A DNA stretch of 64,000 nt, from assembly GCF_027257175.1 (NCBI RefSeq), contig NZ_JAPFGD010000010.1, forward strand, positions 84,245-148,244, in the 5' to 3' direction. The position numbers and the translations under genes were made by a program. Origin of the DNA: Castellaniella sp. S9 (lineage in GTDB: Bacteria; Pseudomonadota; Gammaproteobacteria; Burkholderiales; Burkholderiaceae_B). The notes under the pieces were generated by a model. It had not been told where the DNA came from, did no database searches, and was given only the letters and a program-made list of their open reading frames with translations. Below, in pieces: positions 56,844-64,000 of this stretch (position 1 is its first letter; each line of letters begins with the position of its first letter).

Positions 56844-56882
56844 CGACGGTAATTGTATTGAATTCATTATCGAGGTGGCCCC

Positions 56883-57428
56883 ATGCTGGATCGAGAAGGC
56901 TACCGTCCTAATGTCGGCATTATCCTCGTAAACCAGAAAAACGAGGTTTTTTGGGGTAAACGCATCCGGGAGCATGCCTGGCAGTTCCCGCAAGGCGGCA
57001 TCAAGCACGGCGAAACCCCCGTGCAGGCGATGTACCGCGAGCTGCACGAGGAAGTCGGCTTGCGTCCCGAGCACGTACGGATATTAGGGCGGACGCGCGA
57101 CTGGCTGCGCTATGACGTACCGGATCATTTCGTGCGCCGGGAATTGCGAGGACACTACAAAGGACAAAAGCAGATCTGGTTCCTGCTGCGCATGGTGGGG
57201 CGCGACTGCGACGTCAGCCTGCGCGCCTCCGACTCGCCGGAATTCGACGCCTGGCGCTGGAATGCGTACTGGGTGCCGCTGGAGGCGGTGATCGAGTTCA
57301 AGCGCGAGGTCTATACGCTGGCCCTGCACGAACTCTCGGGCCTGCTGTTTCGCCGCACCACCGAGAACCGCTACCTGCGGCACCGGGGCGCGCGCTCGCC
57401 GGCCAAGACGACCGCGCGCGAGGCCTGA
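56883..57428 (+). CDS. rppH: RNA pyrophosphohydrolase
   Basis: 181-residue Nudix enzyme that removes pyrophosphate from the 5' end of mRNA and triggers decay. Seen: [41 protein letters not shown] (the Nudix box) and [14 protein letters not shown], typical of RppH. Ribosome site GAGGTG. A 63-bp gap follows, then the zapB-like gene. Confidence 0.96.
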   Translation: MLDREGYRPNVGIILVNQKNEVFWGKRIREHAWQFPQGGIKHGETPVQAMYRELHEEVGLRPEHVRILGRTRDWLRYDVPDHFVRRELRGHYKGQKQIWFLLRMVGRDCDVSLRASDSPEFDAWRWNAYWVPLEAVIEFKREVYTLALHELSGLLFRRTTENRYLRHRGARSPAKTTAREA

Positions 57429-57491
57429 GGGCGGGGTTATGATTGGGCTTTCGGATACGCCCTCACATACGCTCACATAAGGTTTGAACGC

Positions 57492-57890
57492 ATGCTCCAA
57501 GACCTCGACTCGCTGGCCGAGCGCATCGGAAAACTGGTTCAGGCGGCCCGCCAGCTTCAGGCCGAGCGCGGCACCTTGCAGGCCCGCATCCGCCAACTCG
57601 AGCAGGAATGCAACGCCCTCAAGGACCAACAGGTCCGCGAGCAGGACGAATTCACCCGCATGTCCGAGCGCGTCGCGCGCCATGACCATGAATTGCAATC
57701 CGTGCGCGACGAGGCGCAGGCGGCCCGCGCGAGCCTCGAGGACCAGGTGCGCCTGCAGCAGGGGCAATCCGATGCCATGCGCGAACGCCTCGAACACGCC
57801 GAGGCCGACCGCGACAAACTGCGCCGGGTGGCCCGGGGCGCCCAAGAGCAGATCGACCTGATCCTAGAGCGCCTGCCGGGCGCGGAGTAA
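57492..57890 (+). CDS. ZapB-like coiled-coil protein
   Basis: 132 residues predicted almost wholly as coiled coil: heptad-rich LDSLAERIGKLVQAARQLQAERGTL at the N-terminus resembles ZapB/TIGR02449 proteins, followed by a longer helix than in E. coli ZapB. Position 5 bp before zapA supports a divisome role, perhaps bridging ZapA and the chromosome. Low complexity limits certainty. Confidence 0.75.
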   Translation: MLQDLDSLAERIGKLVQAARQLQAERGTLQARIRQLEQECNALKDQQVREQDEFTRMSERVARHDHELQSVRDEAQAARASLEDQVRLQQGQSDAMRERLEHAEADRDKLRRVARGAQEQIDLILERLPGAE

Positions 57891-57895
57891 CCGTC

Positions 57896-58198
57896 ATGGA
57901 ACGCGTAGACGTCTCGATTCTGGGCCGCGATTATTCGCTGGCCTGCTCACCGTCCGAAAAGGACGCGCTGCTGGCGGCCGTGCGGCACGTGGATCAGCGC
58001 ATGCTGGCCATCAAGGGCACGGGCAAGGTCGCCAGCAACGAACGCATCGCCGTCATGGCGGCCATCCAGATCGCCGGCGAGCTTTTGAACATGCGCGCGC
58101 CCGACGGTCCGCTCAGCAATATTGCCTTGGGCGATTTCAAGGGTAAAATTGATGCCATGAACGACATGCTCGACCAGGTGCTCGGGCCTGCCGCTTGA
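57896..58198 (+). CDS. zapA: Cell division protein ZapA
   Basis: 100-residue FtsZ-bundling protein. Seen: VDVSILGRDYSLACSPSEKDALLAAVRHVDQRM, then the helix RIAVMAAIQIAGELL. Length and order are typical. The gene is followed directly by 6S RNA, as in many proteobacteria. Confidence 0.93.
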   Translation: MERVDVSILGRDYSLACSPSEKDALLAAVRHVDQRMLAIKGTGKVASNERIAVMAAIQIAGELLNMRAPDGPLSNIALGDFKGKIDAMNDMLDQVLGPAA

Positions 58199-58231
58199 TA
58201 TGGATGTTTCCGGACGCCGCGCCGCGTCCGA

Positions 58232-58420
58232 CAGGTTAGTCCCTGCCGTGTTCGTGACTTGGCCATACATTCCTTGAACCAATGCTAATTGGCATAGGTT
58301 GCTGGATTGACAGATGGGCGAGCTACCTTCACTGGATAGCCCGAAGTCTGACTGAAGGCGACCACCGTGAACCTCAGGTTCCGGGATGCCGGCCTAGACG
58401 GCACAGGCGGGGCGTTTCTC
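58232..58420 (+). ncRNA. ssrS: 6S RNA
   Basis: Regulatory RNA that mimics an open promoter and binds sigma70 RNA polymerase in stationary phase. Supported by position right after zapA and by sequence: a 5' CCCTGCCGTGTTCGTG arm (58241-) that can pair with GACGGCACAGG (58397-58407), CTTGAACC in the 5' half, and ACCGTGAACCTCAGGTTC (58361-58380), the counterpart of the E. coli ACCTTGAACCAAGGGTTC hairpin. Ends are estimated. A GACG-ggcttt-CGTC stem with TTTT follows at 58437-58455 as probable terminator. Confidence 0.75.
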
Positions 58421-58467
58421 GAGAGCTCGTCGACAACGACGGGCTTTCGTCTTTTCAGGAGTTATGA

Positions 58468-59232
58468 ATGTATCCAAGCAAGGACAAACGTAAGGGTCTG
58501 CTGTCGCTGCTGCCCGCCCTCATCCTGGCCGGCGCCGCACTGGGCGCCGCGGCGCCGGCGGCCGCCCATGGCGATGGGCCTGATGGACGGCGTGACCACG
58601 GTCCGCGGGCCAGCCTGCATGCCCAGGCGTCCTCCGAGGTCGCCCAGGACACAGTGCGGATTATGCTGGCCGCCGACCTGCGGGCCGACACACAGACCGA
58701 CGCCGCCGAGGCGCTCAATACCCGCCTGGATACCGTCATGCAGCAGGCCAAGGGCCACGAGGGCATCGAGGTGCGCAGCGGCGGCTATCGCATCTGGCCG
58801 TCGACGGGGCAGGACGGCAAGATCGCCGAATGGCGCGGGCGCGCCGAGATCATCCTGACGTCCAAGGATTTTGCGGCGGCCTCGCAGCTGGCCGCCGATC
58901 TGGGTGACCGCATGCCGATTTCAGGAATCTCGTTCTCGGTGTCGTCCGAGACGCGCGCCGCCACAGAGCAGAAACTGCTGGTCCAGGCCGTGGATGCCTT
59001 CAAGACACGCGCGCAGGCCTTGACCGATGCGCTGGGCTTCGCGTCCTACCGCTACGACTCGATCGACCTGGGCGGCAGCGGTGAATCCGTGCCCAGCCCC
59101 ATGCCGCGCATGATGATGGCCAAGGCTGCGGACGCGGTGGCCGCGCCCCTCGAAGGCGGCACCGAAACCATCAGCGTGGCGGTCAGCGGGACGATCCGGC
59201 TGCAGCCCGCCAGTACAGCAGCAGGCCAATGA
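58468..59232 (+). CDS. SIMPL-domain (DUF541) periplasmic protein
   Basis: 254 residues: Sec signal peptide (about 1-33, AAA-H), then a SIMPL/DUF541 domain with [31 protein letters not shown] and [17 protein letters not shown]. Function of these proteins is poorly known; some relate to stress or outer-membrane maintenance. Ribosome site AGGAG. Its last 50 bases overlap the 3' end of lgt on the other strand. Confidence 0.87.
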   Translation: MYPSKDKRKGLLSLLPALILAGAALGAAAPAAAHGDGPDGRRDHGPRASLHAQASSEVAQDTVRIMLAADLRADTQTDAAEALNTRLDTVMQQAKGHEGIEVRSGGYRIWPSTGQDGKIAEWRGRAEIILTSKDFAAASQLAADLGDRMPISGISFSVSSETRAATEQKLLVQAVDAFKTRAQALTDALGFASYRYDSIDLGGSGESVPSPMPRMMMAKAADAVAAPLEGGTETISVAVSGTIRLQPASTAAGQ

Positions 59233-59965
59233 CGATCATGGGCAGCGACAGCAGCTGCCCCATCGACAATCCGCCGGCCAGCAGGCCCAGGAAAGCGTCC
59301 GGTTCCCGAGTGAATTCGACCAGGAACCGGGCCGTGCCATAGCCCATCAGGAATACCGCGCTGACCTGGCCGGCGGGACGGGGCTTGCGCGCGAACCACC
59401 AGACCAGTGCGAACAGCGCCAGGCCTTCCAGTCCCATTTCGTAGAGCTGCGAAGGGTGGCGTGCGAGGCCGTCCTGCGCGTGCGGAAAAATCATGCCCCA
59501 GGGCAGGTCCGTGGGCCTGCCCCATAATTCGCCGTTGATGAAGTTGCCCAGGCGGCCCGCCGCCAGGCCCAGCGGAATCAGCGGCGCGATGAAATCCCCC
59601 AGCTCGAGCAGCGAGCGCTGCCGCCGGCGCGCAAACAGCAGCAGGGCGACAATGACGCCCAGCAGGCCGCCGTGGAAAGACATGCCGCCTTCCCAGACCC
59701 GCAGGATCGCCAGCGGGTTGGCCAGGTAGTCCGAGAATTTGTAGAACAGCACATAGCCCAGGCGCCCGCCCAGTATCACCCCCAGCACGCAATAGAAGAT
59801 GATGTCCTCGAGGTCGCGCAGGTCCAGGCCGCAGGGATGGTGCCGGATGCGCCAGCGTCCCAGCAGCCAGGCCAGGCCGAAGCCCGCCAGATACATCAGG
59901 CCGTACCAATGGATGGCCAGCGGGCCGAGCTGCAGGGCAATGGGGTCGATCTGGGGGAATGGCAT
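59183..59965 (-). CDS. lgt: Prolipoprotein diacylglyceryl transferase
   Basis: 260-residue inner-membrane enzyme adding diacylglycerol to the lipobox cysteine, first step of lipoprotein maturation (Pal and the beta-lactamase-fold lipoprotein here are clients). About seven helices; [11 protein letters not shown] and the signature [14 protein letters not shown] are intact, as is HPSQLYE. Overlaps the SIMPL gene tail to tail. Confidence 0.96.
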   Translation of the reverse strand: MPFPQIDPIALQLGPLAIHWYGLMYLAGFGLAWLLGRWRIRHHPCGLDLRDLEDIIFYCVLGVILGGRLGYVLFYKFSDYLANPLAILRVWEGGMSFHGGLLGVIVALLLFARRRQRSLLELGDFIAPLIPLGLAAGRLGNFINGELWGRPTDLPWGMIFPHAQDGLARHPSQLYEMGLEGLALFALVWWFARKPRPAGQVSAVFLMGYGTARFLVEFTREPDAFLGLLAGGLSMGQLLSLPMIVIGLLLYWRAAAGSSR

Positions 59966-60051
59966 GTCCGTCCCGGCGGCGAAAAAATTATCATGGATAA
60001 TAACGCGATCGGCCCGCGGCTCCGCGCCGCGGGATGGATTGGAATCGAGTC

Positions 60052-60396
60052 ATGAGGATGTCGATGTCGAAGCTCCGGGTGTGCGCGCTCATGCTGGCTG
60101 CGTTCTGTTCAACGGCCCATGCCGAGACCACGACCCATCAAGGCCGGGATCTGGCGCGCGCGCGCCAATGCCTGGGCTGTCACCAGGTGGACGCCCGCCG
60201 GGTGGGCCCGCCGTTCACCGCCATCGCCGCCCGTTTTGGCGGCCAGCCGGGTGCGCGGGATCATCTGGCCGACGTCATACGCAGGGGCAGCACCGGCCAA
60301 TGGGGAGCGATCCCCATGCCGGCCCAGCCCCAGGTCAGCGCCACCGACGCACAGCGCCTGGCGGCGTGGATTCTGTCCCTCGGCGACGGCCGGTGA
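60052..60396 (+). CDS. Small cytochrome c (c551/c8-like)
   Basis: Periplasmic mono-heme cytochrome of about 114 residues. Signal peptide ends near AHA-E; heme site CLGCH; a GPPF segment and an axial Met in PMPAQPQ follow, then the C-terminal helix LAAWILSLGDG. Three in-frame ATGs (60052, 60058, 60064) are possible. Likely an electron carrier; partner unknown. Confidence 0.85.
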   Translation: MRMSMSKLRVCALMLAAFCSTAHAETTTHQGRDLARARQCLGCHQVDARRVGPPFTAIAARFGGQPGARDHLADVIRRGSTGQWGAIPMPAQPQVSATDAQRLAAWILSLGDGR

Positions 60397-60439
60397 GGAT
60401 GTCGCCGCGCGTGCGCGCGGCATGATCTTCGGAGGAAAG

Positions 60440-60964
60440 ATGGAAACGGCAATATTCGGTGGCGGCTGCTTCTGGTGCATGGAGCCCGTCTTCCAGGCGC
60501 TCGACGGCGTCGATGAGGTGCAGCCGGGGTACTGCGGCGGACACGTCGAGCATCCCACGTATGAGCAGGTCTGCAACCAGGACACCGGCCACGTCGAGGT
60601 GGTGCGCGTCACCTTCGATCCGGCGCGGGTCCGGTACCGCAGCCTGCTCGAGGTCTTCTTCGGCACGCACGATCCCACCACGCCGGATCGCCAGGGCGGC
60701 GACGTCGGCCCCCAATACGCCTCGGTGGTGTTTTTCACCGGCGAGGCGCAGCGCAAGGAGGCACAGGCGGTCAAGGACGAGGTTCAGCAGGCGCTGGGTG
60801 TGCCCGTCTGCACCCGCATCGAGCCGGCCGGTCCATTCTGGCCGGCCGAGGCCTTGCACAAGGATTACTATCGCCGCAATCCCCAGCAGGGCTACTGCCA
60901 GGTGGTCATCGCGCCGAAGCTCGCCAAGTTTCGCAAGCGCTACGCCGCCTTGCTGCGGGATTAG
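60440..60964 (+). CDS. msrA: Peptide methionine sulfoxide reductase MsrA
   Basis: 174-residue repair enzyme reducing methionine-S-sulfoxide. Catalytic Cys10 lies in GGGCFWCMEP; HPTYEQVCNQDTGHVEVV and DPTTPDRQGGDVGPQYASVV are the substrate-site motifs. The ATG at 60440 is preceded by GGAGGAA; upstream sequence in frame has no homology. Confidence 0.95.
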   Translation: METAIFGGGCFWCMEPVFQALDGVDEVQPGYCGGHVEHPTYEQVCNQDTGHVEVVRVTFDPARVRYRSLLEVFFGTHDPTTPDRQGGDVGPQYASVVFFTGEAQRKEAQAVKDEVQQALGVPVCTRIEPAGPFWPAEALHKDYYRRNPQQGYCQVVIAPKLAKFRKRYAALLRD

Positions 60965-60978
60965 CCGCCCCGCTAGAG

Positions 60979-61941
60979 CTAGAGCCTCAGCAGCCTCGCC
61001 AGCGGGGCGCCGGGCAGCGTCAGGCGCGCCACCCCGGCGAGGACGGCCAGGGTAAAGACCGAGCGGATCACCAGGATCACCCAGATGTCCGCGCCCAGCG
61101 TGAGGATCAGCAAGGTGTCCTCGATCAGGGCGTGGCATAGCGATAGCCAGGACAGCGCCAGCAGGCGTGTGCGCGGGCTGTAGCCCTCGCGCTCCGTGGC
61201 TTCGATGATGAGGGCGCCGCCGTAGGCCAGCCCCAGCAGCACGCCGACGGTGGTCAGGGGCGCGGCGCGCTCCTCGAGCCCCGACAAGCGCAGCACCGGC
61301 GTCAGCAGGCGCGTCACCAGCCGCGTGATTCCGAGCCGTTCGAAGACATCCAGCAGGCACACCAGAAAGACGATGACCGCCAGGATCATGGCGAGCGATG
61401 TGATGGAAGACAGCAGCCAGTTCCAGAAGTCGGGCGTGCCGGCGGCCAGTCCGGCGTCGCGCTGCATCCAATCCAGGGAGACCGGCTGCTGCAGCCAATC
61501 CAAGGCGTTGCAGGTCCAGGCCACCCCGGCCCCGTACACGGCGCCGATGGTCACCCGCAGGGCGCCGGTGAACAGCGCACTGGCCCCGGCGCGCCGGACC
61601 ACGGACTGCTCCGTGGGCATATTGTGGGCGAACAGCATCATGGCCCCCAGCGCGCTGATCTCCGCCACGTTCATCTGCACGCCGCCCGAGAGGGCGGCCA
61701 GCGTGGCCATGCCGCCATAGATGTTCGTCAGGACCGTCGTGGCCCACACGATGCCGGCTTCGGGCGGCAGGCCCAGCAGCGCCATGGCCGGCCCGATCGC
61801 ATGCCCCACCCAGGCGATCAACCCCAGACGTTCCGCCACGTAGACGATGATCATCACGGGCACCATGATGCGCGCGATGGTCAGGAACATGCGCAGGCTG
61901 CGCCGCCGGATGGTGTGCAGGTAATTCAGGATGGACATCAT
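60979..61941 (-). CDS. Nucleoside-recognition (Gate) domain membrane protein
   Basis: 320 residues with about eight membrane segments and two Gate-like blocks: WATTVLTNIYGGMATLAAL / FAHNMPTEQSVVRRAGAS in the first half and LLGLAYGGALIIEATEREGYS / LCHALIEDTLLILTLGAD in the second. Family members are transporter-like, substrate unknown. Overlaps nothing; 14 bp from the convergent msrA stop. Confidence 0.8.
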   Translation of the reverse strand: MMSILNYLHTIRRRSLRMFLTIARIMVPVMIIVYVAERLGLIAWVGHAIGPAMALLGLPPEAGIVWATTVLTNIYGGMATLAALSGGVQMNVAEISALGAMMLFAHNMPTEQSVVRRAGASALFTGALRVTIGAVYGAGVAWTCNALDWLQQPVSLDWMQRDAGLAAGTPDFWNWLLSSITSLAMILAVIVFLVCLLDVFERLGITRLVTRLLTPVLRLSGLEERAAPLTTVGVLLGLAYGGALIIEATEREGYSPRTRLLALSWLSLCHALIEDTLLILTLGADIWVILVIRSVFTLAVLAGVARLTLPGAPLARLLRL

Positions 61942-62023
61942 GGCGCGACCCGCGCGGCGAGCTGAAGTTCCGGCGATTGTAGTCGCAGGCCGGATGGCGG
62001 CGCGGGATGCCGTTTCGATTGAT

Positions 62024-62038
62024 ATAGAGTAAAACTAT
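62024..62038 (+). promoter_or_regulatory. OxyR-like half-pair before the catalase gene
   Basis: ATAG-agtaaaa-CTAT, a perfect ATAG-N7-CTAT pair in an AT-rich 232-bp gap, 136 bp before the catalase start. The expected second pair at the next 7-base steps is not conserved, so this is weaker than the ahpC site. Confidence 0.4.
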
Positions 62039-62173
62039 CGCCAATCAATAAATATTCAAATTTATTTAATCTCCGTCTTCTCCTAGACTGCTTCCATGCG
62101 CATCGCGGGATGCGCGCAGCCAGCCCGGCACCGGCGCGATCGGACCGGCTTGGACTCACCAGGAGAAAGAACC

Positions 62174-63607
62174 ATGAAGAAACTCACCACGGCCGCGGGG
62201 GCTCCGGTCGCCGATAACCAGAACATCATGACCGCGGGGCCTTGCGGACCGGCCTTGCTGCAGGATGTGTGGCTGATCGAAAAGCTCGCCCACTTCGATC
62301 GCGAGGTCATCCCCGAGCGCCGCATGCACGCCAAGGGCGCCGGCGCCTACGGCACCTTCACGGTGACCCGCGATATGACCCGGTACACCCGCGCGGCGAT
62401 CTTTTCCGAGATCGGCAAACAAACGCCGATGTTCGCGCGTTTCTCCACCGTGGCCGGCGAGCGCGGCGCCGCGGATGCCGAGCGCGACATCCGCGGCATC
62501 GCCATGAAGTTCTACACTGAGCAGGGCAACTGGGACTTGGTGGGCAACAACACGCCGGTATTCTTTTTCCGGGACCCGCTGAAGTTCCCGGACCTGAACC
62601 ACGCCGTCAAGCGTGATCCGGGCACCGGCATGCGCAGCGCCCAGAACAACTGGGAGTTCTGGACGGGCCTGCCCGAGGCGCTGCACCAGGTGACCATCGT
62701 CATGAGCGATCGGGGCATTCCCTCGGACTATCGCCACATGCATCTGTTCGGCAGCCACACCTATAGCTTCATCAATGCGGACAACGAGCGCTTCTGGGTG
62801 AAGTTCACCTTCAAGAGCCAGCAAGGCATCCGCAATCTCACCGACGCCCAGGCCGCCGGGCTGATCGGCCGCGACCGCGAAAGCTCGCAGCGTGACTTGT
62901 ATGATTCGATTGCCCGCGGGGAATGTCCGCGCTGGACGATGTACGTGCAGATCATGCCTGAGAAGGACGCGGGCTCGTATCGTCTCAACCCCTTCGACCT
63001 GACCAAGGTCTGGCCGCACGGCGACTATCCGCTGATCGAGGTCGGCGTCCTGGAGCTCAACCGCAATCCCGACAATTTCTTTGCCGAAGTCGAGCAGGCG
63101 GCTTTCACGCCGGCGAACGTGGTGCCAGGCATCGGCTTCTCGCCGGACCGCATGCTGCAGGCGCGCCTGTTCTCGTACGGGGATGCGCAGCGCTATCGCC
63201 TGGGGGTGAACCACCATCAGATCCCGGTGAACGCACCGCGCTGCCCTTTCCACAGCTACCATCGCGACGGCGCGATGCGGGTGGACGGCAATCATGGCGG
63301 CATCACCGGCAACGAGCCCAACAAGGCCGGCGAGTGGGCCGAACAGCCCGAGTACCGCGAACCGCCTTTGAGCATCGAGGGGGCGGCCGATCACTGGAAC
63401 CATCGCGAGGACACGGATTACTTCTCGCAACCCGGCGCGCTGTTTCGCCTGATGTCGCCCGAGCAGCAGCAGGCGCTGTTCGACAACACGGCGCGCGCCA
63501 TTGCGGGGGTCAGCAAGGATGTGCAGGACAAGCATGTCGAGCACTGCCGGCAGGCCGATCCGGCCTACGGCGCGGGGGTGGCCGCAGCCATCCAGGCCCT
63601 GGGCTGA
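62174..63607 (+). CDS. katA: Monofunctional catalase (clade III, small subunit)
   Basis: 477-residue heme catalase. The active His is in [14 protein letters not shown], the distal Asn region in [12 protein letters not shown], and the heme-ligand Tyr in [14 protein letters not shown]. The NADPH-binding region [20 protein letters not shown] is intact. Length is that of small-subunit enzymes. AGGAGAAAG ribosome site before the ATG at 62174. Probably part of the peroxide response with ahpCF. Confidence 0.97.
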   Translation: MKKLTTAAGAPVADNQNIMTAGPCGPALLQDVWLIEKLAHFDREVIPERRMHAKGAGAYGTFTVTRDMTRYTRAAIFSEIGKQTPMFARFSTVAGERGAADAERDIRGIAMKFYTEQGNWDLVGNNTPVFFFRDPLKFPDLNHAVKRDPGTGMRSAQNNWEFWTGLPEALHQVTIVMSDRGIPSDYRHMHLFGSHTYSFINADNERFWVKFTFKSQQGIRNLTDAQAAGLIGRDRESSQRDLYDSIARGECPRWTMYVQIMPEKDAGSYRLNPFDLTKVWPHGDYPLIEVGVLELNRNPDNFFAEVEQAAFTPANVVPGIGFSPDRMLQARLFSYGDAQRYRLGVNHHQIPVNAPRCPFHSYHRDGAMRVDGNHGGITGNEPNKAGEWAEQPEYREPPLSIEGAADHWNHREDTDYFSQPGALFRLMSPEQQQALFDNTARAIAGVSKDVQDKHVEHCRQADPAYGAGVAAAIQALG

Positions 63608-63620
63608 GGGGCCTCCTGAA

Positions 63621-63649
63621 CCGCCCGGCGCGGGTGATGCGCCGGGCGG
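63621..63649 (+). terminator. Hairpin after the catalase gene
   Basis: CCGCCCGGCGC-gggtgat-GCGCCGGGCGG, an 11-bp perfect stem 14 bp past the stop. No T tract directly follows. Confidence 0.6.
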
Positions 63650-63702
63650 GCGCTGCGCCGAGCTTCGGGGGCGGCCCTGATTTCGGGTTTTTCGTCCCTG
63701 AT

Positions 63703-63732
63703 TTGCCCCTTTTCAAAATGGTGTGCTATAGT
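63703..63732 (+). promoter_or_regulatory. Upstream promoter of the rrn operon (candidate)
   Basis: TTGCCC (63703-63708) and a CTATAGT -10-like element at 63726-63732 with 17-18 bases between, in an AT-richer stretch. Transcript would begin near 63738 and immediately form the hairpin at 63753-63787. Confidence 0.5.
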
Positions 63733-63752
63733 CACGCTTCTTCGCAGCCGGG

Positions 63753-63787
63753 GCACCCGGGTTAACCCGGTAAGACGGGTTGGGTGC
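63753..63787 (+). other. Leader hairpin between the two rrn promoters
   Basis: CGGGTTGGGTGC (63776-63787) pairs with AACCCG (63764-63769) and GCACCC (63753-63758), leaving a 5-base bulge and a 6-base loop: a 12-bp stem. Role unknown. Confidence 0.5.
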
Positions 63788-63862
63788 ACGATCCAAGGGA
63801 TTGATTTGATTGATCTTTTGGGGCGGATGGCGAAGGCGGCGCAAGCCGGGCGGATTGGGCAC

Positions 63863-63891
63863 TTGACAGGGTAATCTGGATAGTTCATAAT
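63863..63891 (+). promoter_or_regulatory. Main rrn promoter
   Basis: TTGACA (63863-63868), exactly 17 bases, CATAAT (63886-63891). A near-consensus sigma70 promoter directly before the boxA leader, as expected for a ribosomal RNA operon. Confidence 0.85.
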
Positions 63892-63919
63892 TTCGCTTCT
63901 GTGCTGATTGCGGCACAAC

Positions 63920-63932
63920 TGCTCTTTAACAA
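63920..63932 (+). promoter_or_regulatory. rRNA antitermination boxA
   Basis: TGCTCTTTAACAA, the classical bacterial boxA bound by NusB/NusE, about 25 bp after the predicted transcription start. It establishes that the sequence to 64000 is a 16S rRNA leader; the mature 16S start (AGAGTTTGATC-like) is not reached inside the window. Confidence 0.93.
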
Positions 63933-64000
63933 CTTAACAGCCGATAAGTGTGGGCGCTTGAGGGATCAGGCGTGCAGACGATCATCGCGGGCTTATCCAG

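Noticed and set aside
62039..62060. Second half of a full OxyR site before katA
   Set aside because: At the expected 7-base steps the tetramers are CAAT and CAAA, poor matches; only the first pair is reported.
63738..63860. A tRNA gene in the rrn upstream region, suggested by the strong stem
   Set aside because: No cloverleaf, anticodon arm or TTCGA-type T loop; the stem is a simple bulged hairpin.

Overview
The window looks like the chromosome of a high-GC betaproteobacterium of the family Alcaligenaceae (Bordetella/Achromobacter-like). Supporting signs are the strong G+C bias, a complete ybgC-tolQRAB-pal-cpoB locus, groESL with a perfect CIRCE element, a zapB-like/zapA/6S RNA block, a three-gene pntAA-pntAB-pntB transhydrogenase, and a ribosomal RNA leader with boxA at the right edge. 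No phage, IS element, CRISPR array or tRNA gene was recognised. Genus assignment is inference.

Layout. 0-5 kb: the 3' part of an aldehyde dehydrogenase gene, an SDR gene coupled to galE, tpm, a DUF4168 secreted protein and a TSUP permease. 5-14.6 kb: a convergent pair of operons that together read as a trans-4-hydroxy-L-proline catabolic island. On + lie a TRAP transporter (dctP, dctQ, dctM) and a divergent ProC-fold gene. On - lie a flavin D-hydroxyproline oxidoreductase, a DHDPS-family pyrroline-hydroxycarboxylate deaminase, a ketoglutarate-semialdehyde-type dehydrogenase, a 4-hydroxyproline 2-epimerase and a GntR/FCD regulator. The two outer promoters share a sequence motif. 14.7-19.7 kb: ycgR, the pnt operon and metY. 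20-31 kb: asmA-like, a lone MOSC N-terminal domain protein, coaD/rsmD, ftsY, and the operon ribBX-ribH-nusB-thiL-pgpA-pncC, then pyrF and dgkA.

31-39 kb: a long beta-lactamase-fold lipoprotein, groESL, and a minus-strand block of cell-envelope and sensory genes in which two genes look damaged: an SDR-DoxX gene that has lost its nucleotide-binding start, and an Aer-like receptor in which PAS is joined directly to the distal half of an MCP domain. 39-48.7 kb: ahpC-ahpF behind an OxyR-like site, diaminopimelate dehydrogenase, a LeuE-type exporter, a four-gene BMP-type (purine nucleoside/base-like) ABC transporter, and a PCuAC copper chaperone. 48.7-57 kb: an alpha/beta hydrolase, Tol-Pal and proS. 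57-64 kb: rppH, zapB-like, zapA, 6S RNA, a SIMPL protein overlapping lgt tail to tail, cytochrome c, msrA, a nucleoside-gate membrane protein, catalase, and the promoter and leader of an rrn operon whose 16S gene starts beyond the window.

Most of the window is core genome. The best leads for something unusual are the PAS-MCP fusion, the altered ProC-like enzyme inside the hydroxyproline transporter operon with its shared operator motif, the beta-lactamase lipoprotein with about 270 unexplained C-terminal residues, the RibBX/acidic-tail RibH pair, and the free-standing MOSC N-terminal protein.
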